A stretch of DNA of 64,000 nt from Primulina eburnea. Lineage: Eukaryota; Streptophyta; Magnoliopsida; Lamiales; Gesneriaceae. Below are positions 1-9,710 of the stretch, piece after piece. A program made the position numbers and the translations under genes. The notes below the pieces were generated by a model. The model worked only from the letters and a program-made list of their open reading frames with translations. It was not told where the DNA came from and made no database searches. The stretch lies in assembly GCF_022965805.1 (NCBI RefSeq), contig NC_133108.1, forward strand, positions 21,605,545-21,669,544. Reading direction: 5' to 3'. The first letter of the stretch is position 1. Each line of letters begins with the position of its first letter.

Positions 1-135
1 TTGGTAAAAACTGCTGAAATTGAGGAGTGATGATCAGATACGGTCTTGGTGAGATCACTTTGACCAATCAAAATGAGACCTTGATTGTGGAAAATATTCT
101 TCTTGAACAAACTGAATTCGATAACAAATCTCGTC

Positions 136-239
136 AAAGAGTCGCTGGTGTTTGCGACTTCTTTTGATATACGTTCTTGACTAGATAAAAGAGTCGCTGG
201 TGTTTGCGACTTCTTTTGATATACGTTCTTGACTAGATT
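136..239. repeat. 52-bp perfect tandem duplication
   Basis: Two identical 52-bp units (136-187 and 188-239) lie head to tail. The unit length is not a multiple of three, so the duplication shifts the minus-strand reading frame and creates the stop at 181. Below the duplication the minus strand stays open to the window edge in the frame that a single copy would give. Confidence 0.95.
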
Positions 240-801
240 TGACGCGACCGCTATGATAAATGTGTTCATAAGAGAGCTGTTTGACAATCTCAGATAGATT
301 ATGAAGTCCTCTTTGAAGAGTTTCCATGGCATATTTAAGAGCAGAGATCTCAGAACATAAAGGAAATTCTGCAAGAGCACGTTGCTTAATATCTTCCATT
401 CTGGCGATGCGCTCAGGAGAATGCTGAGAAGAAATAGTAAGAGCAGTAGAAGATGCAGCTTCTGCTTGAGTGATAAAAGCTGGTTCTGGTTCAGTAGAAG
501 GACCTTCTGAAGCAATAGTTTTATATGTTGGCGTCGTTTCTGGTTGTTGCAAATCAGCAGCAGGTTCAGTAATACCTCTCGGCTCAACAGCAGAAGGTGG
601 AGTAGGCAACAGAGTTGCCATTTCAGCTTGATGAGCTTCTAAAAAATGTTCAAGCTCTGGAAGAGATGAAGAAGTAGTAGCAGTAGCAGTAGCAGTAGCA
701 GATTCTGGAATGGATTGCATTGAAGGAGGATCAGTAGAAGTGGAAATAATTGGCAGTGTATCATCCTGTGCGGTTTGAGTCTGCACAATCGATTCGATCA
801 C
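181..801 (-). pseudogene. Extra ORF of copia element 1, C-terminal part (truncated)
   Basis: A 206-codon minus-strand frame rich in Ser, Thr, Pro, Glu and Ala over its first 110 residues, followed by a helical, coiled-coil-like stretch (from about residue 125). It lies downstream of the 493-codon N-terminal piece, in the same orientation. The long acidic, low-complexity middle followed by a helical tail is the same layout as the better preserved extra ORF of copia element 2 at 35342-38022. The 52-bp duplication at its end introduces its stop. A frameshift near 1080 and a gap with stops separate it from the N-terminal piece. Function unknown; no membrane segment or signal peptide is visible. 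Confidence 0.7.
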
Positions 802-1018
802 TTCATCAACCGATGCCAGATCATGAACAGAGATAAGTGAGGAAGATTGGGTAGGAGCTTCTTGAGGTGCAGGAGTACTAGAAACCTTGACTTCAGAAGA
901 AGCTTTGGCCGGTTCCTCAACTGACTAAGTCTTCAATATGGCGGGGACAATATTGACACTAAATTTGGAGGCTGAGAAAAAGCCTTCTCCTTGGTAACAA
1001 TTTGCTCAGACAAAATTG

Positions 1019-2500
1019 TCAGCTGCTCCGACAAAATTTGAATGACATTCTGATAATGAAAAGAAGTAGGACCAGTAGAGCCAAATTTGACTTCAACGTT
1101 TTCAGAACAGTGTCCATATTCTGCTGTTTGGCTTGATCCAGAATGTAGTTTCTGCGATTGATGGCTTCTATCACATTTTGTGTCTTGGCAGCAGCAAAAA
1201 CCTTTTTCTCATTTTTCACAGTTTGAGCAAAAGCACCGGGAGTCCTCAAAAAAGTGATTGGATGGTAGACTCTTACCTTGAGCCAATCATCAAAGAATTT
1301 CATGTCTTCTCTGGTTGAATTATTAATTTCTTCCAGATGAAGATCGATTGCTGTTTGAATGGTTGATGTGGCCACCGGTGACTGAGACAACTCGGTAATA
1401 TTGCCTTTCCCTTTTCCAGAAGTAGCAGGGACTACTGGTTTGAAAGAAGAAGAACCAATAGCAGATTCTCTAACGACCACTCCAGAAGTTGGTCTAAAAA
1501 TTTGAGCAGTTGAAGGTCTAGATTCAATGGCTTTAGCTTTGGTGGATGGGACAGCTGGTGGAAAAACTTGTCGAAGAGGAACATCCTCTAATTCAGCAAG
1601 AGCTGTTGTTTTCTTGATACAGATGGTGGTGCGAGGCTTCTTCTTGGATGGGGTGGGAAGCAGTGAAGCTTGTTGAGTGGGTGCTGCTGATTCTTCAGAT
1701 TCCGTTTTGTCAAAATCAGACAAAACTACACCTCTTTTTCTTTTGATTTTCTTATGCCCCTCAGCCTGAGATTCCCCAATCTCCTTCTTTATAGACACAA
1801 ACTCACCAACTATTGGCTTTGGCCTTAAGGCAAGCACACTATCAGCATCAGTCATGGTGATCGAAGAGCCATCCTCTTCTGTTGTTCTAGGAAAACCAGC
1901 ATCTTGCAACATTTTTCTGATTTGCACAGCAAATCCAGTACCTTTCCTTACAACCATATCTTTCATAATTCGAAACAGAAAGCGACCCCAATCCACTTTC
2001 ATTTCTGAAGTGATGGCCACCATCACTTGAACCTTCTCTTTGGTCAGTTTGTCGAATGTTCCAGCCTTGACCAACAAAGCTTTTGCCACGATATCAGCGA
2101 GTACCTGGTACTCAATTTTCAATAGCTTCTTGAAGCAGGAAGGTGAAAGCTCTTCTCTAGTGGCTGAAAAGTTTGTCAAAGCAGTAGACATCTCTTCCTT
2201 TGTGATATCCGAAATCTCGAAAAGTCCAGAAATTGGTAGAAAGAAAGTGGAACCGAGAAGTGCAGCATCAATGGAGATTGATGCATCTCCCTGTGTATAG
2301 TTAATCTTTCCTTCGACAACTTCTGCTTTGGCATAGAAATCTAGAAGAGCAGACTTGTAGATAATAGCAGGCGATTCCAAGAATTTGCGAAGTCCAGATT
2401 TTTCCAAGTATTTGAACATCGTAACGAGGTTTTCATCCTTAATGGTGAGAACAGATGCAAAGTTCACCTGATAAGCATTCAAAGTATAAACTGCGGCCAT
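1019..2500 (-). pseudogene. Extra (env-position) ORF of copia element 1, N-terminal part
   Basis: ATG at 2500, 493 codons. Residues about 1-210 form a globular domain, with the shared wording VLADIVAKAL and KAGTFDKLTKEKVQVM, also found in copia element 2 (LADIVAKGI, ALTLEKFQVM). Around residues 245-300 come two basic clusters, KKIKRKR and KKKPR, that look like nuclear localisation signals. A low-complexity Ser/Thr/Pro region follows. I see no signal peptide and no transmembrane helix before the frame breaks near 1080; the last hydrophobic residues (LLVLLLFII) are read out of frame. From memory it resembles predicted proteins common in Lamiales that have been given misleading names such as dystroglycan-like; that link is unverified. 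It lies on the same strand as pol, between RNase H and the 3' LTR side. Confidence 0.75.
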
Positions 2501-3034
2501 TTCTGAGTTGAAAGAAATTAGAGGTAGATTAGCAGTAGATGCAAGAAATCAGTAGATGCAAAGTAATGATCTGAATTCGTAAAGTGCAATGAAAGAGAAA
2601 ATGAACGGTTAAAAGGAATGAAATGTACAACCGTCAGTAAACATAGGCACACGTGTCGATATGTTTATGGTTGGTAGAGAGAGAAAACAGGATTGTCAGT
2701 TACTCTACTCATTTCAAATTTTAAAAAATCAGTAAAAAAAATGAGCTGTCGGAGGCGGTTGCTAAAAGAACATAAGCTGATTTGTCATTTTATGATAATA
2801 TCTACTGGAAGAAGGTAAAGTGCTGAAACAAATGCAGCACTTCGACAACTTCTGGTAGATACATTGTTTTATCGAAAAGACAAATCAGTTTCTAATATAA
2901 ATGCCATAACAATGTTCCCCCTCAATTAATGCAGTAATAAAGGATATTAAACTCCAAACGACTCTTGGCAAACTTTCAATCTGAACCATTGATAATGAAC
3001 AGTCGCAAGGATCTTTATCTCCCTCGAATACCAC
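2501..3034. other. Spacer between the extra ORF and the antisense unit of element 1
   Basis: Noncoding on both strands as far as I can see. It would hold the upstream region of the extra ORF on the minus strand and the promoter of the antisense unit on the plus strand, so it is a candidate bidirectional control region. It also holds the internal polypurine tract at 2914-2922. Confidence 0.5.
2914..2922 (-). promoter_or_regulatory. Internal polypurine-tract-like site
   Basis: The minus strand reads AGGGGGAAC. The same AGGGGGAA core occurs at the matching place in copia element 2 (38446-38453) and is also the tract just upstream of that element's 3' LTR (35153-35160). Extra polypurine tracts are known in Sireviruses; a role in plus-strand priming here is inference. 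Confidence 0.5.
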
Positions 3035-3042
3035 TATAAATA
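3035..3042 (+). promoter_or_regulatory. TATA box of the antisense unit, element 1
   Basis: TATAAATA on the plus strand, antisense to pol, 41 bases before the ATG at 3083. A start about 30 bases downstream would leave a short leader before that ATG. AATAAA follows at about 3422. Matching TATAAATA boxes occur in copia element 2. Confidence 0.5.
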
Positions 3043-3082
3043 CCTGCACAAGTTAAACAAAGTTAAACGTACATAAGATCAA

Positions 3083-3325
3083 ATGAAAACTAATGTGAAT
3101 GAAGAAGCAGAATCTGATCCAGAAGCCGAAGCAAGAATGTTCAGAAGACAACTTGCTGTGTTTTCTAAGAAGATGTTTGAAGATATCGTTCTTTATATAA
3201 TGATCCTTGGATCAAACTCCTGGAGTTGTAATGTGAACAATCAAAAAGATTGTTTGCTCTTATTAGGATTGGGATGCAACACCATTCTCTTCCATAAGCA
3301 TTCTAATACAATAAGAGAGTACTAG
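3083..3325 (+). CDS. Small antisense ORF of copia element 1
   Basis: 80 codons from an ATG, on the strand opposite pol and the extra ORF, in the gap between them. The first 40 residues are charged (many Glu, Arg and Lys) and helical; the rest is Cys/Leu rich and may be out of frame. It is flanked by a TATA box at 3035 and AATAAA at about 3422. Downstream sequence shares TGTTCTTATTTTCT with the 3' side of the antisense ORF in element 2 (39670-39720), so the units look homologous even though the protein similarity is weak. No known domain recognised. Translation is unproven. Confidence 0.4.
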   Translation: MKTNVNEEAESDPEAEARMFRRQLAVFSKKMFEDIVLYIMILGSNSWSCNVNNQKDCLLLLGLGCNTILFHKHSNTIREY

Positions 3326-3536
3326 TGGATCGATGATACTGAAAATCTTAGTAGGATAATCTGTGTAATCATTCTGCTGATATCTTCAATTGTACCCGTT
3401 GTAAATGCATCTTATTATATGAATAAAAGATTTCGTTTTTCCATACCTCTTGTGTTGTTCTTATTTTCTAATATTTCTACTGGATTAGAATAAAAAAAAC
3501 AAAAGACACGTGAAAACAGAAGATAATAAACAGTAG

Positions 3537-4175
3537 TTATGATAAATCAATTAATCCAAGAACAATACGAAAATACGAAAACTTATTCTCAGGAAGTGGT
3601 TTGGTAAATATGTTTGCTGCTTGCTGATCAGTAGGAATGTATTCCAGACGAATATTCTTCTTTTGCACATGATCTCTAATGAAATGATGTCTGATATCAA
3701 TGTGCTTCTTTCTGGAATGGAGTACTGGATTATGCGATATAGCAATTGCACTGGTATTGTCACAAAATATAGGTGATTCAGAGGCTTGAACTCCATATTC
3801 TTTAAGTTGTAGTTGTATCCAAAGCATTTGAGAACAACAGCTTCCAACAGCAAGATACTCTGCTTCTGCAGTAGACGTGGCTATAGAAGTCTGCTTTTTG
3901 CTAAACCAGAAGATCAACCTGTTACCAAGAAATTGACAAAAACCACTTGTCCTTTTCCTATCCAGTTTACATCCTGCATAATCAGCATCTGAGTATCCAA
4001 TAAGACTAAACGATGAGTCCTTGTGATACCAGAGGCCTATATTTTGAGTACGCTTCAGATATTTTAAAATTATTTTACCAGCAATGAAATGTGATTGTTT
4101 AGGATTTGATTGATATCTAGCACATATGCAAACAACAAACATAATATCGGGTCTACTGGCAGTAAGACATAACAA
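3537..4175 (-). pseudogene. RT C-terminus and RNase H, copia element 1
   Basis: 212 codons, with the end of RT (TASRPDIMF) followed by Ty1/copia RNase H: GYSDADYAGCKLDRK, the STAEAEYLA motif, FCDNTSAI, the HIDIRHHFIRD block and the terminal ADIFTKPLP-like NIFTKPLPE. The catalytic acidic residues (Asp in SDADYAG, Glu in EAEY, Asp in CDNT) are all visible. The stop at 3537 matches the pol end of element 2. A stop near 4196 separates it from the upstream RT piece. Confidence 0.9.
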
Positions 4176-4196
4176 TGAGCCAATAAGACCACGATA

Positions 4197-5176
4197 CTAA
4201 GTTACCTCTACTGGAGTTACCGTTTCATATTTATCAAGTTTGGTAGACGTGCTCATAGGAGTGGAAGCAGCAGAGCATGCTTCGATCCCAAACTTTTTCA
4301 GTAGTTCCTTTGTATACTTAGCTTGATTGATGAAGATTCCAGTATCAAGTTGCTTGATTTGAAGTCCTGAGAAAAATGTTAATTCTCCCATCATGCTCAT
4401 CTCGAACTGTTCCTGCATTAACTTAGCAAACTTTGCACATAATTTGGGGTTAGTTGAGCCAAATATAATATCATCAACATAAATTTGAACAAATAATATG
4501 TGTTTGTTTTTACTAGGGTAAATAAAGTCTTGTCCACGGTACCAACGGCGAAATCATGATTAATAAGAAATTGTGAAAGTGTGGCGTACCAAGCCCTAGG
4601 TGCTTGTTTCAGACCATACAATGCTTTGTGTAATTTAAAAACATGATTCGATAATAGATGATCAGAAAAACCTGGAGGCTGTTCAACATAGACTTCCTCT
4701 TGTAGTAGACCATTGAGGAACGCACTCTTCACATCCATCTGATACACTTTGAAATTTTTGAAAGCAGCAAAGGCTAAAAATATTCTGATAGCTTCGAGCC
4801 TAGCTACTGGTGCAAAGGTTTCATCATAGTCTATTCCTTCTTCTTATTTGAATCCTTGTGCAACCAATCTTGCTTTGTTTCTGACAACTGTTCTTTCTTC
4901 ATTTAGTTTGTTTCTGAATACCCACCGGGTTCCAATGACAGCTTGGTGAGATGGTCTAGGTACTAGAAACCAAACTTTATTCATCTCAAATTGATTCAGC
5001 TCTTCTTGCATAGCTTCTATCCAATTGAGATCCAGAAGAGCTTCTTCAATCTTCTTTGGTTCATCTTGAGAAATAAAAGCAGCATGCATGTATTCATTCA
5101 TCATCTGTCTTCTGGTCCTTAGCGGAGCTGTTGGATTTCCAACCACCAAAGATGGCGGATGAGATTTTCTCCACAT
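4197..5176 (-). pseudogene. Reverse transcriptase, copia element 1 (frameshifted)
   Basis: Three overlapping or adjoining pieces (4844-5176, 4418-4747, 4197-4418) together cover a copia RT. Visible motifs are [44 protein letters not shown] and LGLQIK-like FFSGLQIKQ. The YVDDIIFG active site is present in the DNA near 4470-4490 but lies in a different frame from the upstream piece, because of an indel at a T-rich run near 4505. A stop near 4843 breaks the N-terminal part. The enzyme cannot be made from this copy. Confidence 0.9.
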
Positions 5177-5238
5177 AAAAGGATTTAGATTATCTTTATG
5201 TAAAGCAGTTGATTGTTTTGGAATATCAGCTGCTGGTT

Positions 5239-6459
5239 CTAGAATGTCAGCTGCTGGTTCTGGATGTCGGCTGCTGGTTCTGCCATATGAATGTCTGGTT
5301 CTGGATTTTGAATATCCTTGACACTTACTTCTGCATCATCTTCACTGTCTAGTTCCAGATGAACCCTGTCTAACCTGTTACTTAGATTAGATATGTTAGT
5401 AATCTCGGGAGCAGTGCTGTCTTCATCAAAGACAACATGAATAGATTCTTCAACATTGAGTGTTTTATTAATGAAAATTCTAAATGCCTTACTAAATGCT
5501 GAATATCCAAGAAATATTCCAGCGTTAGATTTTGAATCAAATGCAGCTAAATGATTTTTACCATTATTATGCACAAAGCATCTACAACCAAAAACATGAA
5601 ATTAAGATACATTCGGTTTACTCCCTTTCCATATTTCGTAAGGAGTCTGATTATTCCTCTTGTTGATCATTGTTGTGTTTTGTGTGTAGCAAGCAGTATT
5701 AATAGCTTCTGTCCAGAAGCGCTAAGAGATGTCTGCATCTGCTAGCATTGTTCTAGCAGCTTCTTTAAGTGTTCCGTTTCTCCTCTCAGCTACTCCATTT
5801 TGTTGGGGCATCCTGGCAGCTGATTATTCATGATGAATGCCCTGTTCATCTAGATATATCTGAAGAGTCTTGTTAGTAAATTCAGTACCTCGATCACTTC
5901 TGATTCTAATGACAGAAACTGATTTTTCATTTTGAATCTTTTTCAAAAGTTTTATGAGGAGGCTACTGGTTTGATCTTTTCCAGCAAGAAATATTACCCA
6001 AGTAAATCTAGAAAAATCATCAACAACAACAAGGGTGTATCTCATCCCCCCTAAGCTCATGATAGGGATTGGACCAAATGAGTGCATATGCAATAATTCT
6101 AAACATCTTGAGGATGATTTGCTGCCTTTATTTTTGAAACTAGATCTTACTTGCTTACCAAGTTGACATGCAGAACATACATGATTCTTAACAAAATTTA
6201 TGTCTGGAAATCCATCGACTAAGTTCTGCCTTTTGAGATTGTTGATAGACTTGAAATTCAGGTGATTCAATCTCTTGTGCCACAGCCAGTGTTTATCACT
6301 TAGAGATGCAACTAAACATGTAGGAGCAATGATATGATCTATGTTCCATGAAATTTTATAGGTGTTTCCTTTTCTAACTCCGGCTAAAACAGTAGAGTCA
6401 TCAGCATTTTTAACTGTGCAAGTGTGCATCTGGAAAACTACTGAAAATCCATTATTCAC
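5239..6459 (-). pseudogene. Integrase, copia element 1
   Basis: 5824-6459 carries the GAG-pre-integrase zinc-binding part (HKRLNHLNF, CSACQLGKQ) and the first part of the core: LGGMRYTLVVVDDFSRF and the catalytic RIRSDRGTEF. The catalytic Glu region (NGVAERRN) lies between 5575 and 5824, where stops interrupt the frame. 5239-5574 has the C-terminal GIFLGYS and NVEESIHVVFDE blocks, followed by a spacer with several near-repeats of a Pro-Ala-Ala-Asp-Ile wording. Confidence 0.88.
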
Positions 6460-6721
6460 ATAATTGACTAATACTGATCAAGTTATAACAAAGATTTTCA
6501 ACTAAGAGCACATCCTTAATACTGATGTTACCATGGATAATCTTACCCTTACCCACGGTTTTACCTTTTGAGTTGTCCCCAAAGGTTATCTCTGGTCCAG
6601 CACAACTCACTATTTCTGATAGTAGACTCTTCTGTCCAGTCATATGTTTGGAACATCCACTCTCCAAATACCATGTTGAGCTACTGATCTTGGATTTCTT
6701 CACCTGTACATGCAAACACAA
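6452..6721 (-). pseudogene. Aspartic protease, copia element 1
   Basis: 89 codons starting inside the protease. WYLESGCSKHMTG is the copia form of the active site (usually W-Y-L-D-S-G-C); the catalytic Asp reads as Glu here, which would kill activity if it is not a sequencing error. GKGKIIHGNISIKDVLLV and NLISISQLC follow, matching element 2. Confidence 0.85.
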
Positions 6722-6743
6722 ATTTTAGTATCTGGTACCCAAT

Positions 6744-7827
6744 CTACTTGGGTCCAAGACTTATTAGTCCGTTTCGAACCCATATTTGTAAAATTTTCGT
6801 ACTTCGGGTATCCATGGAGGTGTGTGCAACAGAGAGTCTGTTATTTCTAACATTATGCATCTTAGCATGTTGTTCTTCCCTTCTGTTTATGTTGTCTGGC
6901 CTGTATCTCTTCTGAACAGGTCTAGAATTGTAGTACTGGTAGTTTTTAACCTTCATAGGAGGTTGTCTTCCTGAGTTGAATCCTTTACTGGATCCAGAAC
7001 TCTGGTCAACTCTTTCCTTAGGTTCAACATAACCCAGACCATAATGCATCCTTTTGTTCATCTGATTTACATTCATTTCAATTGAAGCAGTAGGTACTTC
7101 TGGTTTCTGTACCACACTAGATTTCACAAAATGAATGTACTCCTTTGCACATATCCAGTTTTGGCTTAGTATTCGTTTCAGAAGTGCCTTCATCATTACA
7201 AAATCCGAGACCACACCTGTCTCCAGATTGTTTTTGTAACTCTTGCATCTTTTCGAGTGAAATAGAGGACTTGTTCCAAGCATTCACCAGTATCGATAAC
7301 TTCTGGTTTTCAGAAAGCATCGTCTGGTAATCTGGTTTTACTCTTTCATTCTCAGTTTTTAATTTACTCATCTCAACTTTTAAATCATTACAGCTGTTTA
7401 CTTGCAAGCAAGTTAACTTACTGTTCTGATCTCTTAAGTTCTGATTTTCAATCTTAACTTCCTTGAATGATTGAGAGAGTCTTGAATACTCTTCTACCAT
7501 GTCGTGTAATGCTTTGACTAAATCAGTGCGTGTAAATTCATCAGAGTCAAAGTCAAACACCTCTCCGGATGTCGAGGTTGATTCCGTATTTTCCATCAAA
7601 CATTTGATCTCATCTATATCACTGTCACTTGAATGGCTTTCAGAACCAGAAGATTCGGAACTTGAGTCTGCCCATTTGGACTTACTTTCTTCTGCAATCA
7701 TTGCTTTTCTGTCTCTTCTGGTCTTTTTATCATTGCGTTTGACACCCTTCTTCTTCTGGTCATCCTTCTTTGGTTTTGGACAATCAACAATGAAGTGTCC
7801 AACTTTTCCACAGTTAAAGCATGCCAT
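6744..7827 (-). pseudogene. Gag zinc knuckle and linker, copia element 1
   Basis: 7117-7827 begins with CFNCGKVGHFIVDC, a CX2CX4HX4C knuckle for nucleic-acid binding. A Lys/Arg-rich stretch, an acidic Ser/Glu/Asp region and a long coiled coil (about residues 105-200) follow, as in Sirevirus Gag tails. 6744-7283 overlaps in another frame and carries the basic linker to the protease, so a frameshift lies near 7120-7130. Confidence 0.85.
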
Positions 7828-7828
7828 A

Positions 7829-8728
7829 TCACCAGATGGTGATTCCTTTTTGAAATTGCGGTTGGGACTTTGAAATGTTCTGTGAATTTTTTCTCATGAA
7901 TCTGGAAAACTTCTTAACAAATAATGACATTGCGTCATTGTTTATCTGTTCAGCGCTTCTCTCAGAAGTACTTTCTATAGCAGTAGTAGAAGATGAACTT
8001 GGGGCAACTGTAGCAGTAAAGTTAACAGTAGCTGCGAGAGCTTTGGTTGGTGGAATCGCTAAGGGCTCTTCTCCACTCCGAACTTCAAGTTCAAACTCAT
8101 ATGCCTTCAGATCTGAGAACAAGTCATGTAGTTCTAAATTGTTTAGATCCTTGGAAGCTCTCATTGTCATCGTTTTGACGTCCCATTCTCTGGGTAGGGC
8201 TCTCATTACCTTTAATGCAACTTTCTTGTTGCCAAAATCTTTCCCAAGAGCTGAGATTTCATTGACAAGGCTACTGAAGTGTTCGTCAAACTCATTCATA
8301 GTTTCTCCAGCCTTCATCTTCATATTCTCAAACTTCTGCATGGCTACAAAAAGTTTGTTTTCCTTAGTTTCTTCGTTTCCTTCACAGATCTGAATCAATT
8401 TTTCCCAGATTTCCTTGGCAGTAGGGCACATCTTGAATTTGCTGAAGGTATTTTTGTCGAGTGTCTTGTACAGAATGTCCTTTGCAACATTGTCAAGATT
8501 GGCTTTCTTCTTGTCCTCACTTGTCCATTCATATCTTGGTTTTTCCAGCATCTGAGGTGCACCCTCGGTGATAGCAACAGCTGGATTTGGCTTTAAGATC
8601 TTTAATGGACCATCTGTGATGACATACCACATGTCATCATCTTGAGCTGCAAGATGAGCTTGCATTCTGATTTTCCAGTCATCAAAGTCTTCTTTTGAGA
8701 ACATTGGAATTTTGCTGAAGTGAGCCAT
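7829..8728 (-). pseudogene. Gag (UBN2-type capsid), copia element 1
   Basis: Likely start is the ATG at 8728 (MAHFSKIPMFSKEDFDDW), because upstream codons run through the PBS and the LTR. The residues are typical of copia Gag: DDWKIRMQAHL, CPTAKEIWEKL, ETMNEFDEHFSSLVNEI and LPREWDVKTM. It shifts frame near 7860, just before the zinc knuckle, and ends in a spurious stop at 7829. The protein would form the particle shell and package RNA. Confidence 0.88.
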
Positions 8729-8761
8729 GTCTGTTATATATTTTTCAGAACAAGAATAACC

Positions 8762-8774
8762 TGCTCTGATACCA
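8762..8774 (-). promoter_or_regulatory. Primer-binding site, copia element 1
   Basis: The minus strand reads TGGTATCAGAGCA, complementary to the 3' end of initiator tRNA-Met, two bases after the CAACA end of the LTR at 8777. Confidence 0.95.
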
Positions 8775-8776
8775 CT

Positions 8777-9430
8777 TGTTGAGGATCGGGTTGAGTTTAG
8801 AGGGGGGGTGAATAAACTCAACGACAAACTTAATCGGTTTTTCGGAATGATGTTCTAGAATCCTGTTAGAGATGCTAGCGGTTTTTTGTTCAAGTTTAAA
8901 GACCAGCAGATCACAAGATAATGTGCGGAAACGATCTGTTGGTTAGTGGGTGAAAAATAGTAAAACAGAAAAGCAGTAGATGGCATAGGGTTTGTTTCTG
9001 GAAGTTCGAAGATCAATCTTCTACGTCTCCCCTTCTTCTTCTTCCAGAAGATATCACTAAATGACTTTGGTGAATACAGTACAACAGTTGTTCAAACCCA
9101 CTTCAACAGGACTTACCCTTTGCCTATTGAAACTCTTAGTTTTACAACTCAACTACTTGAATAATCTTAAGTTCTGGAAAGGACGCTTTTCCAGTTACAA
9201 ATTCTTCTATTAATGAGATAGTAAAGTGAATATCTTAAGAAGAGATAAAGAAAATAGCTAGCACAAAATGATCTCAAATGATCAAATGTATGCAACGAAG
9301 CGTGTGCTGCTTTTTCAGTGTTGAGTTTTTGAGATAACTGAAAGTTCTAGCGATGCTCGAATGAAATTTTTGATTGAGATTCGTTCTCTTCACTTTTTCT
9401 TGAAAAGTGCTTCGTCAACATATATAGGCT
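8777..9430 (-). mobile_element. 5' LTR of copia element 1, truncated
   Basis: It starts TGTTGAGGATCGGG on the plus strand, and 8777-9430 matches the LTR at 9711-10365 closely (a few percent difference by eye). Homology ends at the TATA box (minus strand CCTATATATG near 9418-9427), so this copy keeps the transcribed R-U5 part and has lost the U3 control region. A 10-bp inverted repeat at 8790-8799 / 8813-8822 flanks a G7 run. Confidence 0.85.
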
Positions 9431-9710
9431 TACTCAACTACTTTATTCTTTAAAGTTAAGAAGTATTGGAAGTTTACTCAACTACTTTATTCTTTAAGTC
9501 TTGATACTCTCAAGGATCACGCTATGAAGGACTTAAAGAAACTAACCAAGGACGTGTATTCTTTGTTCACTGCTGTTGAAAATATGATAATAGAACCAAA
9601 CACGGATCCAAAATTTGTCACCTCCTAGGAACTACTCAGCGAACGGATTAACTTTGTGCAGACAAGCCTATCAAAGAAAATTGACATTGTGCAAAATCAG
9701 TGAGTTGAAG
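9431..9710. other. Non-LTR fragment between the two LTR copies
   Basis: Unrelated to the matching part of the LTR. A short sequence (CTCAACTACTTTATTCTTTAA) occurs twice, at about 9434 and 9478. From about 9502 the plus strand reads as a charged, coiled-coil-like peptide (KDLKKLTKDVYSLF, later SERINFVQTSLSKKIDIVQNQ) with a stop at about 9627 and one at the end. It recalls the coiled-coil tail of the extra ORF, but in the opposite orientation; that is a weak inference. Confidence 0.4.

Larger units (their letters stand above)
1..8776 (-). mobile_element. Sirevirus-like Ty1/copia element 1, internal region
   Basis: On the minus strand the order is PBS, Gag, CCHC zinc knuckle, protease, integrase, reverse transcriptase, RNase H, then an extra ORF between pol and the 3' LTR. 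PR-INT-RT-RH is the Ty1/copia order. The long region after pol, the internal polypurine tract and the G-run LTR hairpin point to the Sirevirus lineage. Several frameshifts and stops break gag and pol, so this copy is defective. Its 3' LTR is not in the window, so the element runs past the left edge. Clade assignment is inference; the superfamily is certain. Confidence 0.9.

Noticed and set aside
1019..2500. Host gene (dystroglycan-like or similar names)
   Set aside because: It sits inside a copia element in a fixed place after pol, and a homologue occupies the same place in a second element.
4418..4760. Programmed frameshift at the YVDD site of element 1
   Set aside because: Element 2 reads YVDD in frame with no shift there; the T-rich run in element 1 is better explained as a decay indel.
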